Source: Russula earlei (Eukaryota > Basidiomycota > Agaricomycetes > Russulales > Russulaceae). Taken from it: a stretch of DNA of 64,000 nt. Below, in pieces: positions 31,579-43,630 of this stretch. The DNA lies in assembly GCA_025769875.1 (NCBI GenBank), contig JAGFNK010000147.1:1-64000 (forward strand), given 5' to 3'. The notes under the pieces are model-generated. The model saw nothing but the letters and a program-made list of their open reading frames with translations, made no database searches and was not told where the DNA came from. A program made the position numbers and the translations under genes. The stretch's first letter is position 1; each line of letters starts with the position of its first letter.

Positions 31579-33763
31579 TCACCCATCGACATCCATGGCC
31601 GGTGAGCCTTCGTGGGCGGAACCCCCCGCTTTTGGCGTGCTGCCGCGATCTCCTTCCTCTGTAAACATATCCTTCTTATTCGGTATCAATGGTGAACATC
31701 CCGACAGACTTAGCCGGCTAATCCCGGTTGTATGGTGGTCCGCGAAGAACGTTTCTTGCAACGACGAGGATGAGGATGATGCAGTCGCCGGACATATTAC
31801 GGGACTCAGTGAGGGCAGCGACGCGTAGACGCTCGCGGGGGTGCCCGCCGCGCTCGTAGCAGCACTCCCGCCCACGGGTGAGCGATGTGTCATGGGGTCA
31901 AGGGGTGGTGGAGGATCTCTGGAACTTGAGCTGGCATCCGTATCGGCTGCGGCGTTGCGTTGTAGGCCTATGACTCGTAGGCGTTCGACCCACGCATCAG
32001 CTCGGTCGAGAGACTCTTTGACGACACCGGTTACCCCGCGCATCATATCGAGGCTCTCGGTGGCAAGGGCAAGGATGCGTTGCGCAGCCTGCTTTGCTGA
32101 ACCTGCCGTGGGCGGCACCGCTACTGGGGCACCACCGCCCGGCCCCCCACTATTTTGTCGTGTGTTTCGTGTACTAGCCGTGCTCGTTGGTGACGTTGGA
32201 CGTGAGGTCTCCCCAGTCCCACTCGCGTTCGTATTCCGTCGAGCGCTCTTTCTAATCGAGCCGCGTCCACGGGAAGGCACGGGTGCCGACGCGACGTTTT
32301 CCCGACGTGCGGCGCTCGCCCATGCTTGTGGAAGGTGGAGTATGAACCCTCGTACACGTGTGCGTGCGGGGTCCGGCAGTGCACCGCCTGCATACTTGGA
32401 AACGACATCGACGACCTGACGCACTGTGGCAACAACATCTCGCTTGACGTTCGCAAGCTGGCGCATACGCTCCTGAGAGATGAGGGCATCAGGGTTAAGC
32501 GCACGTGGTGAGTCTGGTGGTGGTTGTAGAGACGCGATGAAATCGCGTAAAATCACGATTTGGCCGTCGATATGCGTCGTCGCGTACTGCAAAGTATGAG
32601 ATCTGGCCCTCCGGAGAGAACGGCAAGATCGCCAACCTGCAACCACTGTAGACAATACTTGAGTCGTCTCATGCTTTCCTCGCTCACAGCGGCACCGATG
32701 CTGCCCTGCCTCGAGCAGTACGGCAGCCAATCGGCTCCTCTGTACGACCTGTTGCTGTTCCTCCGGGTTCTCCGCCAGCATGCTGCTTTCTGGTTCTAAC
32801 GAAGGAGGTCAGTCAACCGCGGTTGGCGCGCGGACATATAGAACAGAGTCAAGTCGAATGCACACCTGGTGAGGGTTCGCGCTCATCAGCGTCGTTCCCC
32901 ATGCTCTCGTCGCGTAACTGTGGGCCCGCCTCGCGACTACTGCGCCCCCGTTTCCGCAGTCGTTCCGTGCTCGCGCTGCGTTCATCTGCATCGGCGCTTG
33001 AAGGTCGTGGTGTGCCAGCGCCGTAGCGCCCAAGCTGTAATAGGACAAAGATAGCGTAAGCCGAGTCGGCGCGTGACAAAGTTCAGAAGCAAGGACAAGG
33101 ACAAGGACAAGGACAAGGACAAGGACAAGGACAGAGAGTGAAGAGAGATGTGAGACGTACCCGGTCGAGCTGCCGACAAGCAAATTCGTCTAGAGATGTG
33201 ACCGGCAATCGGTCGATGACGGGCCGCGATATACTCTTCACGGAAGACTCCATCATCTCCGCGCCGTACTGAGATAACGCAGAATCGTCAACAAAAAAAA
33301 TGAACGATTTTTTTTTTTACCGACGTCTCGATCCGATCCGAAAAATCCATACCTTGACGACGCGAGAGCTGGCCTTGCTCTGCTCGTACGCTCTGAGGGC
33401 TGTGCTAAAGACGGGGAGGGTGGAGACGCGAGCGACAAAATCGGCGTCCGCCTCGGGGTCCATCTGGGGATCCTCGGACGCAAGGGTCGGAGTGGTGAGC
33501 GTCGGAGAGTTTGATGACGACGCAGCGGAGAGGGCGGGCGTAGGTTGAGAAGCTGGTGACGGAGAAAGGGTGTGCGTGTGAGGGGACGGGAGGGCGGATG
33601 TGAGGGAGAGATACGCACAGGCGATGCTGGGCGGGTGTGAAGGGGACGAGTGGAGAGGGGCGCCGTTGCGCATATCGCCGAGTGCTCTGATGGCGATGCG
33701 TACGCTCTCATCCTCGTCTTGGATTGAGCGTTGAGGTGGATCGAGGTTGGTGGCGACGAACAT
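31579..33763 (-). CDS. OPI1: Opi1-family transcriptional regulator
   Basis: Opi1 proteins repress phospholipid (inositol/choline) genes and sense phosphatidic acid in the ER membrane. Start 33763 (MFVATNLDPPQRS). The family core follows: ADFVARVSTLPVFSTALRAY, SSRVVKYGAEMMESSVKSIS, RPVIDRLPVTSLDEFACRQL, then after introns QQQVVQRSRLAAVLLEAG, EESMRRLKYCLQWLQ and YATTHIDGQIVILRDFIASL. The C-terminal helical block is QRILALATESLDMMRGVTG, and the protein ends MDVDG. A one-base excess (G3, plus-strand CCC 32704-32706) separates LLEAG from SIGAAVSEESM. I see no clear FFAT motif, which yeast Opi1 uses to bind ER VAP proteins. One intron holds an AAGGAC repeat. Confidence 0.9.
33091..33132. repeat. 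(AAGGAC)7 microsatellite inside an OPI1 intron
   Basis: Seven perfect AAGGAC units lie between the exons ending QLDR and beginning LGRYGAG. Read on the coding strand this is a GTCCTT repeat within the intron. Confidence 0.92.
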
Positions 33764-34390
33764 GAGGGCCGGAAAAGGCTAAAGTGAGCGTCTGTTGCCG
33801 GAAGGATGGGTGAAGTGGGAGGGGAGAGAAGAGGCAAAGAGGGAGGTCGTGAAGAGATGAGGTGGTTGTTGTGCGTGTGCGTGTGCGTGCGTGCGTGCGA
33901 GCGAGCGAGAGAGCGAGAGAGCGAGAGCGAAGAGGACTTGTCACTTTCACGTGTCAGTTCAGTCTATTTTTTTTATTCGGCGCCGATAAATCCAATACTA
34001 TGTTGGGACAGAACTAACAGACAGGATATCGATATCGCACACGCAACGAATAAAAAAATCTCCGCGTGCCTTCCGCTTTCCGGAATGGCCATCGCCAACA
34101 TACGTATAATGTAAAAAAAAAAAAAAAATGGTACCGAAAGCCAAAACGAGAGCAATCACGGACGTATGAAATGAAAAATAGGGAGTATCAGCGAATAGCG
34201 AGCATCAATATATACGACAAAGAGCCTGTCCGATCATATCAATATTAAAAAGAGCGTATCGAGTACAGATAAAAGAGAGTGCACAGCAAATAATGAACCA
34301 GCATAGCAACAGAATAGAGGGGCGAGTCAGAGGAGTAAAAGGGGGAGAAACCAAAAAAAGCCTGCGGTGTTCCATTGTCACCGGCGCTCT
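33764..34390. promoter_or_regulatory. OPI1 upstream region
   Basis: No gene is seen. A CACGTG box within TTTCACGTGTC lies at 33948-33953, 185 bp upstream of the OPI1 start. It resembles the fungal inositol/choline response element (core TTCAYRTG). GA- and TGCG-type simple repeats lie at 33870-33930, and an A15 run at about 34113-34128. Confidence 0.45.
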
Positions 34391-36782
34391 TCAATCCCGC
34401 GCGGTGTCGGCAGCCGTCGACACGGGCCATACGTTCTCGCGCGCGTTTCCAGGAGACCCAGGTGATCTCCGCGCAACTTGAAGGGGGACGCTGGGCGCCG
34501 TGCCACCACTGGATGGTTCGGGTTGAGCTGCGCCCGAACCCTCCGACGCCGGCCGCGGCGGCTGCTGTTGCTGGGGCTGCTGGACTTGCTGTGGCGCAGC
34601 TCCATCAGACGAGCCGCGCATTTCGTCCAATCCTCGCTTGACCCCGGCGATGAGTCGGTCCGTGCGATCGATGAATTCCACAAGGCTGCTCCGGTGCTCG
34701 TGCAGCTCATAATAGTGCCGCTCAAGCTCAGCCACAGTGGGCACGCCACTCAGCAACATGGGCGAGTGTCCGCGTGGGAACCCGTACCCTCCCACGGACG
34801 CATACCCTGCGGCTCCGCCCGGCAGAGGAGAGTGGGTGCGGCTAGGAGCACCCGAGCGAATGTAGCTCGCGGGGCCGTGGAAGGCACCCTTGGCCGCGAC
34901 GTATCCTGCTATTACTCCGCTCAAGTCCGTGCCCGGTCCGAGCGTGGAACCAAGCGGCGGTAGTTCGAATCCGCCAGGGATGGTGAACGGGTGCGGAGGA
35001 TGAATGAAGCCACCGCGCGAACCGGGACGGGGAGCGTCCGTCATCTCCCAGCCGTGCTGAGCTTCACTCTCCCCGCCCTCTTCATCGTCACCGTCCTTCC
35101 CCTTGTCCTTTCCGCCACGCTTTGCGCGAGGGAACGAACGGCGCGAGCGCTTGCGTTTCGGTTCGGGCGAATCTTCCTCATCTTCCTCCTCGTCGCCAGT
35201 GCCAGCGTGAACGCCACGTCCGACGGAGACAAGGGCTTCCGCCGCAGCTTGATCGGAGAGACGGCCAGCAGAGCCTGCTGCGGGAACACGTTTGCGTCGC
35301 TTGATTACAGTTTTTTTCATGCTGTTCGGCCTGTGTGTACCGTGAAGCTTGAAGTACAGGCCTGGCCGCAAAAAAGATTAGTTTTCATTGACGATAGGGC
35401 AAATCAAAAAGATGGGAAGGCAGGGCAATGTTAGAAGAACACACGGTGACGGACCGTGTCGGTTGTTGTTATCTCCAACAAGGTCCGTGATGTGATAAGA
35501 TAGATTCGATCTCCGACCCATGAGAACGTGCCAGCTCATCACGACGGCGATAACGACATTTTGGCCAAAAAGAGGGAGTGGCAGACAAAAATTGAAAACA
35601 GACGACGTACCACAAGCATTGCAAATGTTGTTGCCGACGTCGTCACGACGCCAGAGTGGCGTGGTCGATGTCCCACAGTTGGCACACGAGAGGGCACCGA
35701 TGGGAGCGGCACGGCCATTGCGACTGCGTGCGCCTTGGCCAGTGCCGCTATCGGGAGAATCGGCAGACTGCTGTTGCGGTTCGACAGAAGGCTGGGCAGA
35801 AGGGGAGGGGGGGTTGTTGGGCTTTGTGGAATCCATGTCGGATCGAGCGCTAAGTGCGTTGTTGTACGTGGGACAACCGGAGCAAGCAGAACTACCACCT
35901 TTACCGTTGCAGAGACCGTCACCAGGACAAGTGTCGCCTGAAAGTTGAGATGGAGGTGGGTTAGATATCTGGTTTTGAGCAGAAGACTCGAGGGCCGGCG
36001 ACGCTGCGGGTGTGAGGAGCGACGGTGGGGTATGGGTCATATGCCGGCTAGGCAGCGCTGCTGTTCCGTCGCCAGTGGCAGCGGGGTGGGTGGCGGAGGT
36101 CGAAGATGCGCGAGTGGAACCTGACCGACCAAGATCCGGGGGACGGATACTGCCTTTTGATTTGAAGTAGAGGCCTGGTTTAAGATCATTGTGAGTATGC
36201 GCGTGTAGGGAAAGAGTGCGATTGTTGATGAGAACATGCGGACGGAAGAGTGGCGAAGGCACGTCAGCATAACCGATACAATGAGATACGAGGAGAGTGA
36301 AGATGGGAGCCAACGCGAGGGCGAGAGATCGTCCGTGCGACACAAGCATTGCTTGGCGTGCACTCGACACATCGGACACGTGGGTGAGATGCGTATGGGA
36401 GAGGCACACACACACGTGAAAAGGAATGGAAATGGAGAGAGCAAGACTGACCACAGGCGTTACAGACGGGCTTGCCCTCGGCATCTCTACGCCATAGCGG
36501 GGTAGTGGTGGCCTTACAGTTGGCACAGGCTTGGGTCGCCTGAGGCGGAGCGGTTTGGGGCTGGACAGGCGTTGAGAAAGTTTGATCTTGCTGTCGATCC
36601 TGTATAAGGAGGTGAGATGAGAAGGGTTGATCAATCTGGAAGGCAGGTTAAGGAACCTGAGGTGAGGAAGCGGACTGAAAGCTGTTGGGCGAAGGCGGGG
36701 CTTGAAAGAGATCGGTTGTAGAAGGATTATGAGGGTACTGTAATCTAGACACGGGAGAGATAGAGTTGTGTATGCCGAGCAT
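34391..36782 (-). CDS. iron-responsive GATA repressor (Fep1/SreA/Urbs1 type), two zinc fingers
   Basis: These factors bind WGATAA sites and repress siderophore and iron-uptake genes when iron is plentiful. The start at 36782 ([14 protein letters not shown]) leads to finger 1 ([15 protein letters not shown], then [13 protein letters not shown]), the cysteine-rich iron-sensing linker ([19 protein letters not shown], pattern C-x5-C-x8-C-x2-C), and finger 2 ([16 protein letters not shown], then [13 protein letters not shown] with the basic tail [11 protein letters not shown]). The C-terminal region holds a coiled coil ([19 protein letters not shown]). The two fingers with this linker are diagnostic of the Fep1/Sre family. 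Both fingers are split by a phase-1 intron at the same residue (NAC G|LYFK), a trace of internal duplication. No siderophore genes lie nearby. Confidence 0.94.
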
Positions 36783-37541
36783 GGCGAGGTAGAGGAGGAA
36801 GGGAGATGATTTATTAGCGGGGGGAAAACGATGGGATGGTGACCGGAGAGGAAGAAGAAAGAGATGGAACGTTACATCAAACGACGACCGACAAACAAGA
36901 TAAAAACCAACAACTGAAACCAGCGAACGACAGATATTATCAAATCACCAATCACGTCCCTTCCATTTCATCTTTCCCACGCTCAATTCCCCCCTCATGA
37001 AATTAAAAAACCATTTTATCCCCGTCCATTTTCATACACACAACACGGCTTGGCTAATCCCTTTTTTCTTTGTCCTGGACAGGAAAAAAAAAAAAGAGAG
37101 AGACCAAAACCGTACCCGATGCTCCCTTTGTTACCCCTTTTGGCATCAGCAGTTTAACCGTTTGACGTGTGGCCTGGATTACCTGTTCCCCGACCCCTCC
37201 GTTTCCTCGGCAGTGTCCAGCGGCTCGATACGAATAGAAAAATCAGTTTCGTTCCCTCGTTTCCGTTCTTGCCTTTTCTCAGCTACTTGTTCTGCTTATC
37301 TGATAGTGATAGTAAAAGTGATTGAGATCTACTTGGGGTTGGGGGGCCCGGATCTCCATATCTCCGAACCATCGAACGTCTTTCCCAGCACCGACCTAGG
37401 ATCTACCATTCCTTCCACAGGGTGTAAGATGCTGCAACCTTCACAATCAGCACCCCGTCCAAGCATTCACCTGCAGCGTCCAAGTCCAGACCCGTCGATT
37501 TGATAAGATGCTTCTTTACGTATTAACACGTCAAGTTTGAA
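36783..37541. promoter_or_regulatory. upstream region of the iron GATA factor with WGATAA sites
   Basis: Three candidate binding sites for GATA factors of this family are visible: AGATAA at 36898-36903, TTATCA (TGATAA reversed) at 36937-36942, and TTATCTGAT at 37296-37304. The reverse complement of the last is ATCAGATAA, exactly the extended consensus ATCWGATAA described for Sre/SreA. They lie 116, 155 and 514 bp upstream of the start codon. No gene is visible in this stretch. Confidence 0.55.
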
Positions 37542-40227
37542 CTACTCCCACCCCAGCGTCTCGTCCGCAACGTTCACGTCCTCTTCGTCTGCGGCAAAAT
37601 GAGTTAACACATTGATCATTCAGACGATAACAGCCCAAGAAAAAGAAAAGAAACCCGCGGGGTACCCGCTCCCGGGCGTGTAGGGTACGCGGGGTGTCGA
37701 TGGTGGAGGAACATATTCAGTCTGTCACGTTCGACAGCCTTGCCACCTTGGCGTGGCAGCGCAGACATACAGCCCGCGTAAAAAGGAAACACGATACGCC
37801 TCCTTCAGCGTCAGTGCGGCCGGTGCCGAATCAAGTGAATGAGAAACAGAGAGATATCGCTCACGTAGAATATCAAAATGCGCAAACGTTGCGTCGCCCG
37901 CTCGCACGAGGATATCACGTAGTGTCATGCTCCTCCCCTCGTAACTCCAATCGTCTTCACCCTTGCCATCACTCATATACCGTGTTGATATTCCGCGTTC
38001 AGGGGTGCTCTCACGGCTTGATCCCAAGCTGGCGCTCGCAAGTCGTGCCCGCGGCCTCACGGGGTCCATCTGTACCATATCGCGTTTGAGGAACGACGGA
38101 AGGAAGGCCGAGTTGTCTTCTATGAAGTCGTATTTTGGGGGTGCGGGGGGTTTGATGTTTGGCTTGAGTTCCGAAGGCAGGAAGGCTTCATCTTCATCAA
38201 ACTTGATAATCTAGATTAGTTCGACGGAAATTAAGCCCCATCTGTTTTGGTTAGAGAAAGAGGGTGAAGAGAGAGACAGACCATGGCTTTCCTCTCCTGC
38301 GTTGTCGTGGTAATTAGCCTCGCTTCACAAGATGACTGGTGATCCCCGCAAGGTTTCTGGGCCACTGCCTCGCTGCTTTCGGCGCCGGATGATTTTGGGA
38401 CAAAGCTCGTGGGAGGAGGCTCGGCGGGCCTGGCAGACCCGTTTAAGCCGTGCTTCGCATTGCCCAGCTTCAGGGGGCGTATCGGCTGCGTTGACCCTCC
38501 GGTGGAGACGGCCGCTGTGCGGGGGCGGGACGGTTGATTACGAGGACGGGATGTCTTGGGCAGGGGGAAAATCGCGGAATGTACGGTGGTAGCTTTTCTC
38601 GTTCGTGCAGCCGGGTTCGACGCAAGAGGCCGTGTGGCTTGCTCTCGCGTCAGCGTCTCTGCTGTCACAACCTTGCTGGGTGCAGGTGGAATTGATGCAT
38701 CAGACGGGTTCCTGCTTTGTGCCCGAGCGCTGGCATCATCGTCTGCCGGTGGGATGAATTCCAGCTGCGCCTGCAGGCCCTCGCGCATTGTATGCATCCT
38801 GTTCAAGGCTTCCTCGAAAGCAATAGCAGTTTGTTCCTCCGCAGCGAGGCGTTCGGTGATCAGGACGTGGACGCGCCGTGTTGTAGAGTCGCGGGTTTGA
38901 TCGCAGTCGCTGGTTTGGGATGGTCGACGATCCGTGGTAACAGATGACGTCTGCATGACGGAGGACGAAAACAATTCCATGTGTTGTGGATGATGCGCAG
39001 CAGCTGTCGGGAGTGGTGGCAGGAGATCTTCGTTCTGTTTCATTCCCTGAGACCAATCCACCAGCAGGTGGAGGCGTCGGAAAGACTTACCGTTGATATC
39101 TTCTCCGATGACGAGATCGAGTCGTCGATGCGCTCAGAGTGAGTCTGGGGCCACTTCAATCCTGCGAGACGAACGAGAAAATCGAGGCACACACGCCCCA
39201 CTTCTCCCTGCCATCCCTCCGGTGGCAATAGCTCCCGCTTGGACTCACAAAGAGAAACGAGTTCTCCCAAAGAGAGAGCCGCTAGCATAACATTGGACCC
39301 CGCTCCACGACCAGCGGTCGCCATACTCTGGCATTATGGTGAGGCTCGCTTAGAGGTGGGGCCCGGTAGTATCGAGACTAACCTCCGGCTGTTTCAAATC
39401 CGCCTGTCGCTGCTGGAGTAGAGCGGCAGATCGCTCCCATGCCCCGCGAGCGCAGCGAATCCTTGCCTCTAAGGAAACATGCGCTCTAGGGAGGGTCGGC
39501 AAGAGACTCTAGGACACGTCAGTGTGTCCAAAACAAGAAGTGGTGACTAGCGCGTACTAGGGCAGTAGAAGCGTCTGATGCAATAACATTGAGCGACTCT
39601 GATGTATTTGCAAAAAGTGCATGTGTGGAGAGTGCTATGATCATGCGTTCAAACCTGCAAGTAGCATCGTGCAAAGACGTGTAAGAACCCAAAAAAAAAA
39701 CAAAAAACGATCGACGTCGATGATCATCACTGACCGATTTCCGGTACACTCATCGAGCAAAGATCTCCTCACGACGACGTCTTTCCACCACCAGGGATCT
39801 GGTGTGGTTCCTGATGCGGGGCTCTTCTTTCCTTTGGATGACGCACTTTGAAATTTGGAGAGTGTTTCAGGTCTCACAACATGATTCCGAAGGCCTTCCA
39901 GATACTTGGCAAACACGGTCCTAAAAGCCACCGAGTCTGATGGCTGCGAGCATGGGTACGTCGGAAAGAGCTGAAACGATTCTAATTCAGGGTCGTGGAC
40001 CTTTTTGATAGGGGGACGAGGGGGAGACTTACTGATTGCAAGCGCGGCTTATGTTCAATCTTCCCGACCAGGAAGTAACAGAGGTCTTCCATGGTCTTGG
40101 TCCGATCGCGCAATCCGCGCGTCTTCACGTTGAAGACGTGTTCATCATACTCTGGCTCATCGGCGTGCGGATAGCCGAGGAGATGAATGTGGATGAGAAG
40201 GAGGAGCGGCAGAGGCAGAGAGAGCAT
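37542..40227 (-). CDS. HAUS augmin-like complex subunit 6 (N-terminal domain protein)
   Basis: Augmin recruits gamma-tubulin to existing spindle microtubules to nucleate branches. The start at 40227 (MLSLPLPLLLLIHIHLLGYP) is followed by the HAUS6 N-terminal block: DEPEYDEHVFNVKTRGLRD, RTKTMEDLCYFLVGKIEHK, then YPCSQPSDSVAFRTVFAKYL, WWWKDVVVRRSLLDECTG and RFERMIIALSTHALFA. Coiled-coil sequence follows (RLAAEEQTAIAFEEALNRM), then a disordered Ser/Pro part and EGRSMTLRDILVRAGDATF. The last exon probably encodes EEDVNVADETLGWE, ending at 37542; the intron before it would be about 260 nt, so the exact C-terminus is less sure. Identity rests on the N-terminal block. Confidence 0.78.
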
Positions 40228-41896
40228 CGGTGCGTTTCTTTAATAGAAAGGAGACCAACCGCCGTGACGCCCCGAATCGGTTCGGGCGCGGGCGCATTAA
40301 CTGCCTGCCGGGGTGGGTCCTTTCCGTTTCGCGTTCGCTTTTCGGTTGCGCGACCCGCCTCGCACTGCACCGCCTCGCACACCGCACTGACTGCACCACG
40401 CTGCTCTTCTCGCACTCGTCTCAGTTCCTCCAAACAAACGCGCCACCGCCATTAACGGACTCATCACGTGCCATCGTTCCCCGCGCGTTAACTCCCTTCG
40501 CCACCACCAGCTCCCCCCATCATGTCATAGGCACTTCAGGGATGATGCCTATCTTTCAACACAAGGGCATCCCGCCGTGCCCGCCAGCAGGCAGATAAAA
40601 AGTCCGCCAGGGCAGGCAATTTTGATAGGGGTGTGATGCATGCGAGGGAATGGGACTCGTGTTGACCAGACTGACAGACCAGACGGGAAGGCACCTGAGA
40701 GTGCTGCTGTATGGCGCCGAACTCGTAAAATATACCCGTGTCCCCCGTGCGTTGGGTTGTCAGCGATAAGTGTCCTGACTGGGCACGAGACGGTCCCGCA
40801 CGGCCCCAAACAGCCCCAGCCCCCCCAAGGGAAAGGGGCACCGGTGGGGGGGGACCCCACGCGCATACAGTACGCTCTCCAATCAAATCGAACGAATCGA
40901 GCAGGGTGATGCTACCTCGCCATCGAACGCTGGACCCCCAAAGTAGTAGGCAAGGCGATACGATCCCCAAAACCGTACCGTATCCTCCTGCTCTTGGCTG
41001 TTGATAGACGTCCATGGGGGTGTTCGTAGGTGCGTGCGACGCCCTTGGCCTGGTCTGGAATCGCGCGCGCGTCGTCTAGTTACCGTCGCTTCCATGCAAC
41101 TGAGGTTGTGTGCGTGTCGCTTGCGTTGTCTGGCTGACGTTCGGACGGTTCTTGCGTGGCACGACGGTTCATCCGCCGAACGTCCGTGAGCGTTGATTCA
41201 ACGACGTCTACCCAGACGAGACGCCACCGATACGTGGTCGGGCAATAAAAATCGTTTCTCATCTGATAGACCCCGGGTCCGCAGCCAAGCCACTATCTGA
41301 TGTGTCCGTGTGTCTATCGCTCGTCCGTCCCCACGGGTGGCCCCGAGCAAATTTGTGGTCACTCACGAGCGTGAATTGAGATTCTCGTTGTCTGGCCGCT
41401 CGTTACGATCGCACTAAGCACGATGAGTCCGCGTCTAGGGCAGCGTGGTATGCACTATGCGAGTCGTTGCGAGGCAACGGCTATCGGTCGTATGGCTTTA
41501 GGATTATGGGGTGGTAAAAAGGGCGCCTCAGCCGTCCCTCTGGGAATGATGGTGGCGCGGCGTGGCGTCGCCCCCTCGCGGCAGCTCGACTCGACGCATG
41601 GATTTTCTGTGCTCAATAGTCAATACCGCAGCATCACGTCCGCGCCACCATCGCAGGGCAAAACGTCCTCAGAAAAGGTTTCAATTTTATGGTGCGACAC
41701 CGAACGCCGTCTGGGGTTCAAAATAAACAGGACAATAGAATAACATTTGAAAGGAAGGTGCTACTGGTGTTACAAGATGTTTACAGACAATGCAGACCAA
41801 GACGTGTTAATAAATGACATATGTTGAGACGACAGAGAAGGTAACGAGAATGAGTGTCAGTTAGGAGTATGTGATTAACAAAACAAAGGACAAAGG
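40228..41896. other. 1.7 kb intergenic, no gene seen
   Basis: This lies between the HAUS6 start and the stop of the next gene. A CACGTG box is at 40465-40470. Open frames on both strands (for example 40536-41015 minus, 41423-41743 plus) show no recognisable motif and no plausible splice partners. I looked for tRNA, 5S and snRNA signatures and saw none. Confidence 0.45.
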
Positions 41897-43236
41897 CTAG
41901 GCCCGCGCAGCGGCACCATCCATATCTTTGAGTTTGTGCAGATGCGAGATGTCAGCAACGACAGTGCCCGAATACACCGTCACCTTCTTCCACATGCGGT
42001 CATCCACGACACTGATGGAGGCCTTCAAACGAAACATCCGCGTGTCCTTCTTGCGGAAGAGAGAGGCGGGGATGGGCACCCAGAACTTGATGTACCATTG
42101 ATTTTTGCGCACCTTGCGCGTCTGACCAGTCGTCCTGCATGATGATCCCAAGTGAAGGGTCGAACAGCTTCTGCGACTCAGCGGGCTGTTTCTTCAAGAA
42201 GGTGGCACCTTGGAAGCGTGTCGAGAACACAGGGATCGCATTGGTCTCGGTGGAGAAGCGACCCTCGTATGAGTGCGTCGCACACTCGACCTCTATTGCA
42301 TGAATCGGAGGGAACCTCACAGACGCCTCATTGTCCGTCAGGACCAAAATGCCAGGCCATGCGTGCAAGGAACTAGGCGGATGACCTTAGCGTGCTGCCC
42401 ATTTCAGCAATTGGCAAGCGTGAAACGTACTCGTCAGGGAGGTCCCACAGTTCAGTGTGCTCCTTCACAGGTGCTATCCGGAGATCAAAACGGTCCAAAG
42501 CAGGTCGCGGTGCCGGCCCAGGAGCAGCGGTAACTGCATACGATGACGACTCCCCGCTCTGGCGTGTCACGTACTTGGAGGGTTTGCCATGGTCCAGGGC
42601 ACTTGTATTACAATCAAGGGGGGTGGAAACCTGGTGAACGGGGAAAGGCATCCGTGACGATTGATTGCAGACATCAGGATTGTCGCTCTTCGGAGCCCGC
42701 ATGGTAGGGAACTCGACGGTCCCAACTCGGCGGAGTCTGCGTTGAGGTATATTTCCGGGAGCGTGATTGATCTCCGAGAGCGGGCGAGCGCTGAGCAATT
42801 CCGCAGAGGGCTTCCTCGGGACTGTCGACGTGCTGGAGCGAGCAGTAAATGATCCTTTAACCTCTCGTACATCTTGAGTGCTTTTGTGGGCACGGATCGT
42901 TGCCACTGATGACGTGGAGACGAGACGTTGCCGAACTCTTGGAAGGCGCCCACCTGCATCGCCACTAGCGGCGTTCTCGTCCAAGGTGTCCTTACGCGCC
43001 CGTTTCTTCGTGGGCGTGGAAGGCACGGGTGGATCACCAACCACAGGGGTCGACTTAACATCAAGTTTCAGTTGCTTGGATCTCCTCAAACTCTTTGTCA
43101 GGAACGTGCTGGACTTGGCTAGAACTTCTGCGCCACCATATGCTACAACTGAGACGGGGTCAACACAGGCTCGAGGCTGTTGTTTCGGCTGCAGTTTGGA
43201 AGGACGAGAAATGGATAGGGGACGAGAGGTGGCCAT
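41897..43236 (-). CDS. unrecognised protein, disordered N-terminus and a folded C-terminal part
   Basis: I do not recognise the family. The start at 43236 (MATSRPLSISRPSKLQPKQQ) opens about 270 residues of basic, Ser/Pro-rich sequence (STPTKKRARKDTLDENAASG suggests a nuclear protein), ending ELWDLPD. An intron starting gtacgtttca joins a more structured C-terminus: SLHAWPGILVLTDNEASVRF, HSYEGRFSTETNAIPVFSTR, FDPSLGIIMQDDWS, KNQWYIKFWVPIPASLF and MWKKVTVYSGTVVADISHL. A one-base frame change near 42117-42127 with no usable intron separates DDWS from RKVRKNQW. The C-terminal part looks like a beta-rich domain. It lies just downstream of eL37 on the same strand, 394 bp from its stop. Confidence 0.6.
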
Positions 43237-43630
43237 GCCCGATGGACCGCAACTTGGGTTTTTAGGGAGAAGTTGGGGAGAAAAGGACTCACCATCTACA
43301 CCGTGTTCGGAGCCTCGGATTTATATATCATGTGGATAGCAACACGTCCACAAGCTTGGCACTGCCATGTTCCGTTGACTCCGGTGATAGCCACATTCGG
43401 TGGGTTCAAAGAGCACAGATAACCCCGAAAATTGAATGATGCCTAACCTAATCAAGCCTGAGAACAATAAAAAAAAATCGATGGACCTTGTTCACGAAGA
43501 ATGGAGCAACAATGCAATCGAAAATAGGGCACGCATAACCTAGCATGGCATGAATTCATGTATTTTGTATGTCGAGTGGGCAAAAGGTGGGAGTGCGACA
43601 AATGATAGACATAGGTTAGGTGATGGCCAT
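43237..43630. other. short intergenic, no gene seen
   Basis: This is the 3' end of eL37 and the promoter of the unknown gene at 41897-43236. It shows an AATAAA-like patch (43465-43480, both strands AT-rich) and no coding signal. Confidence 0.4.

Noticed and set aside
40860..41760. Possible structured RNA or tRNA in the 1.7-kb spacer
   Set aside because: No A/B boxes, T-loop, snRNA signature or stable end-to-end pairing could be found by eye.
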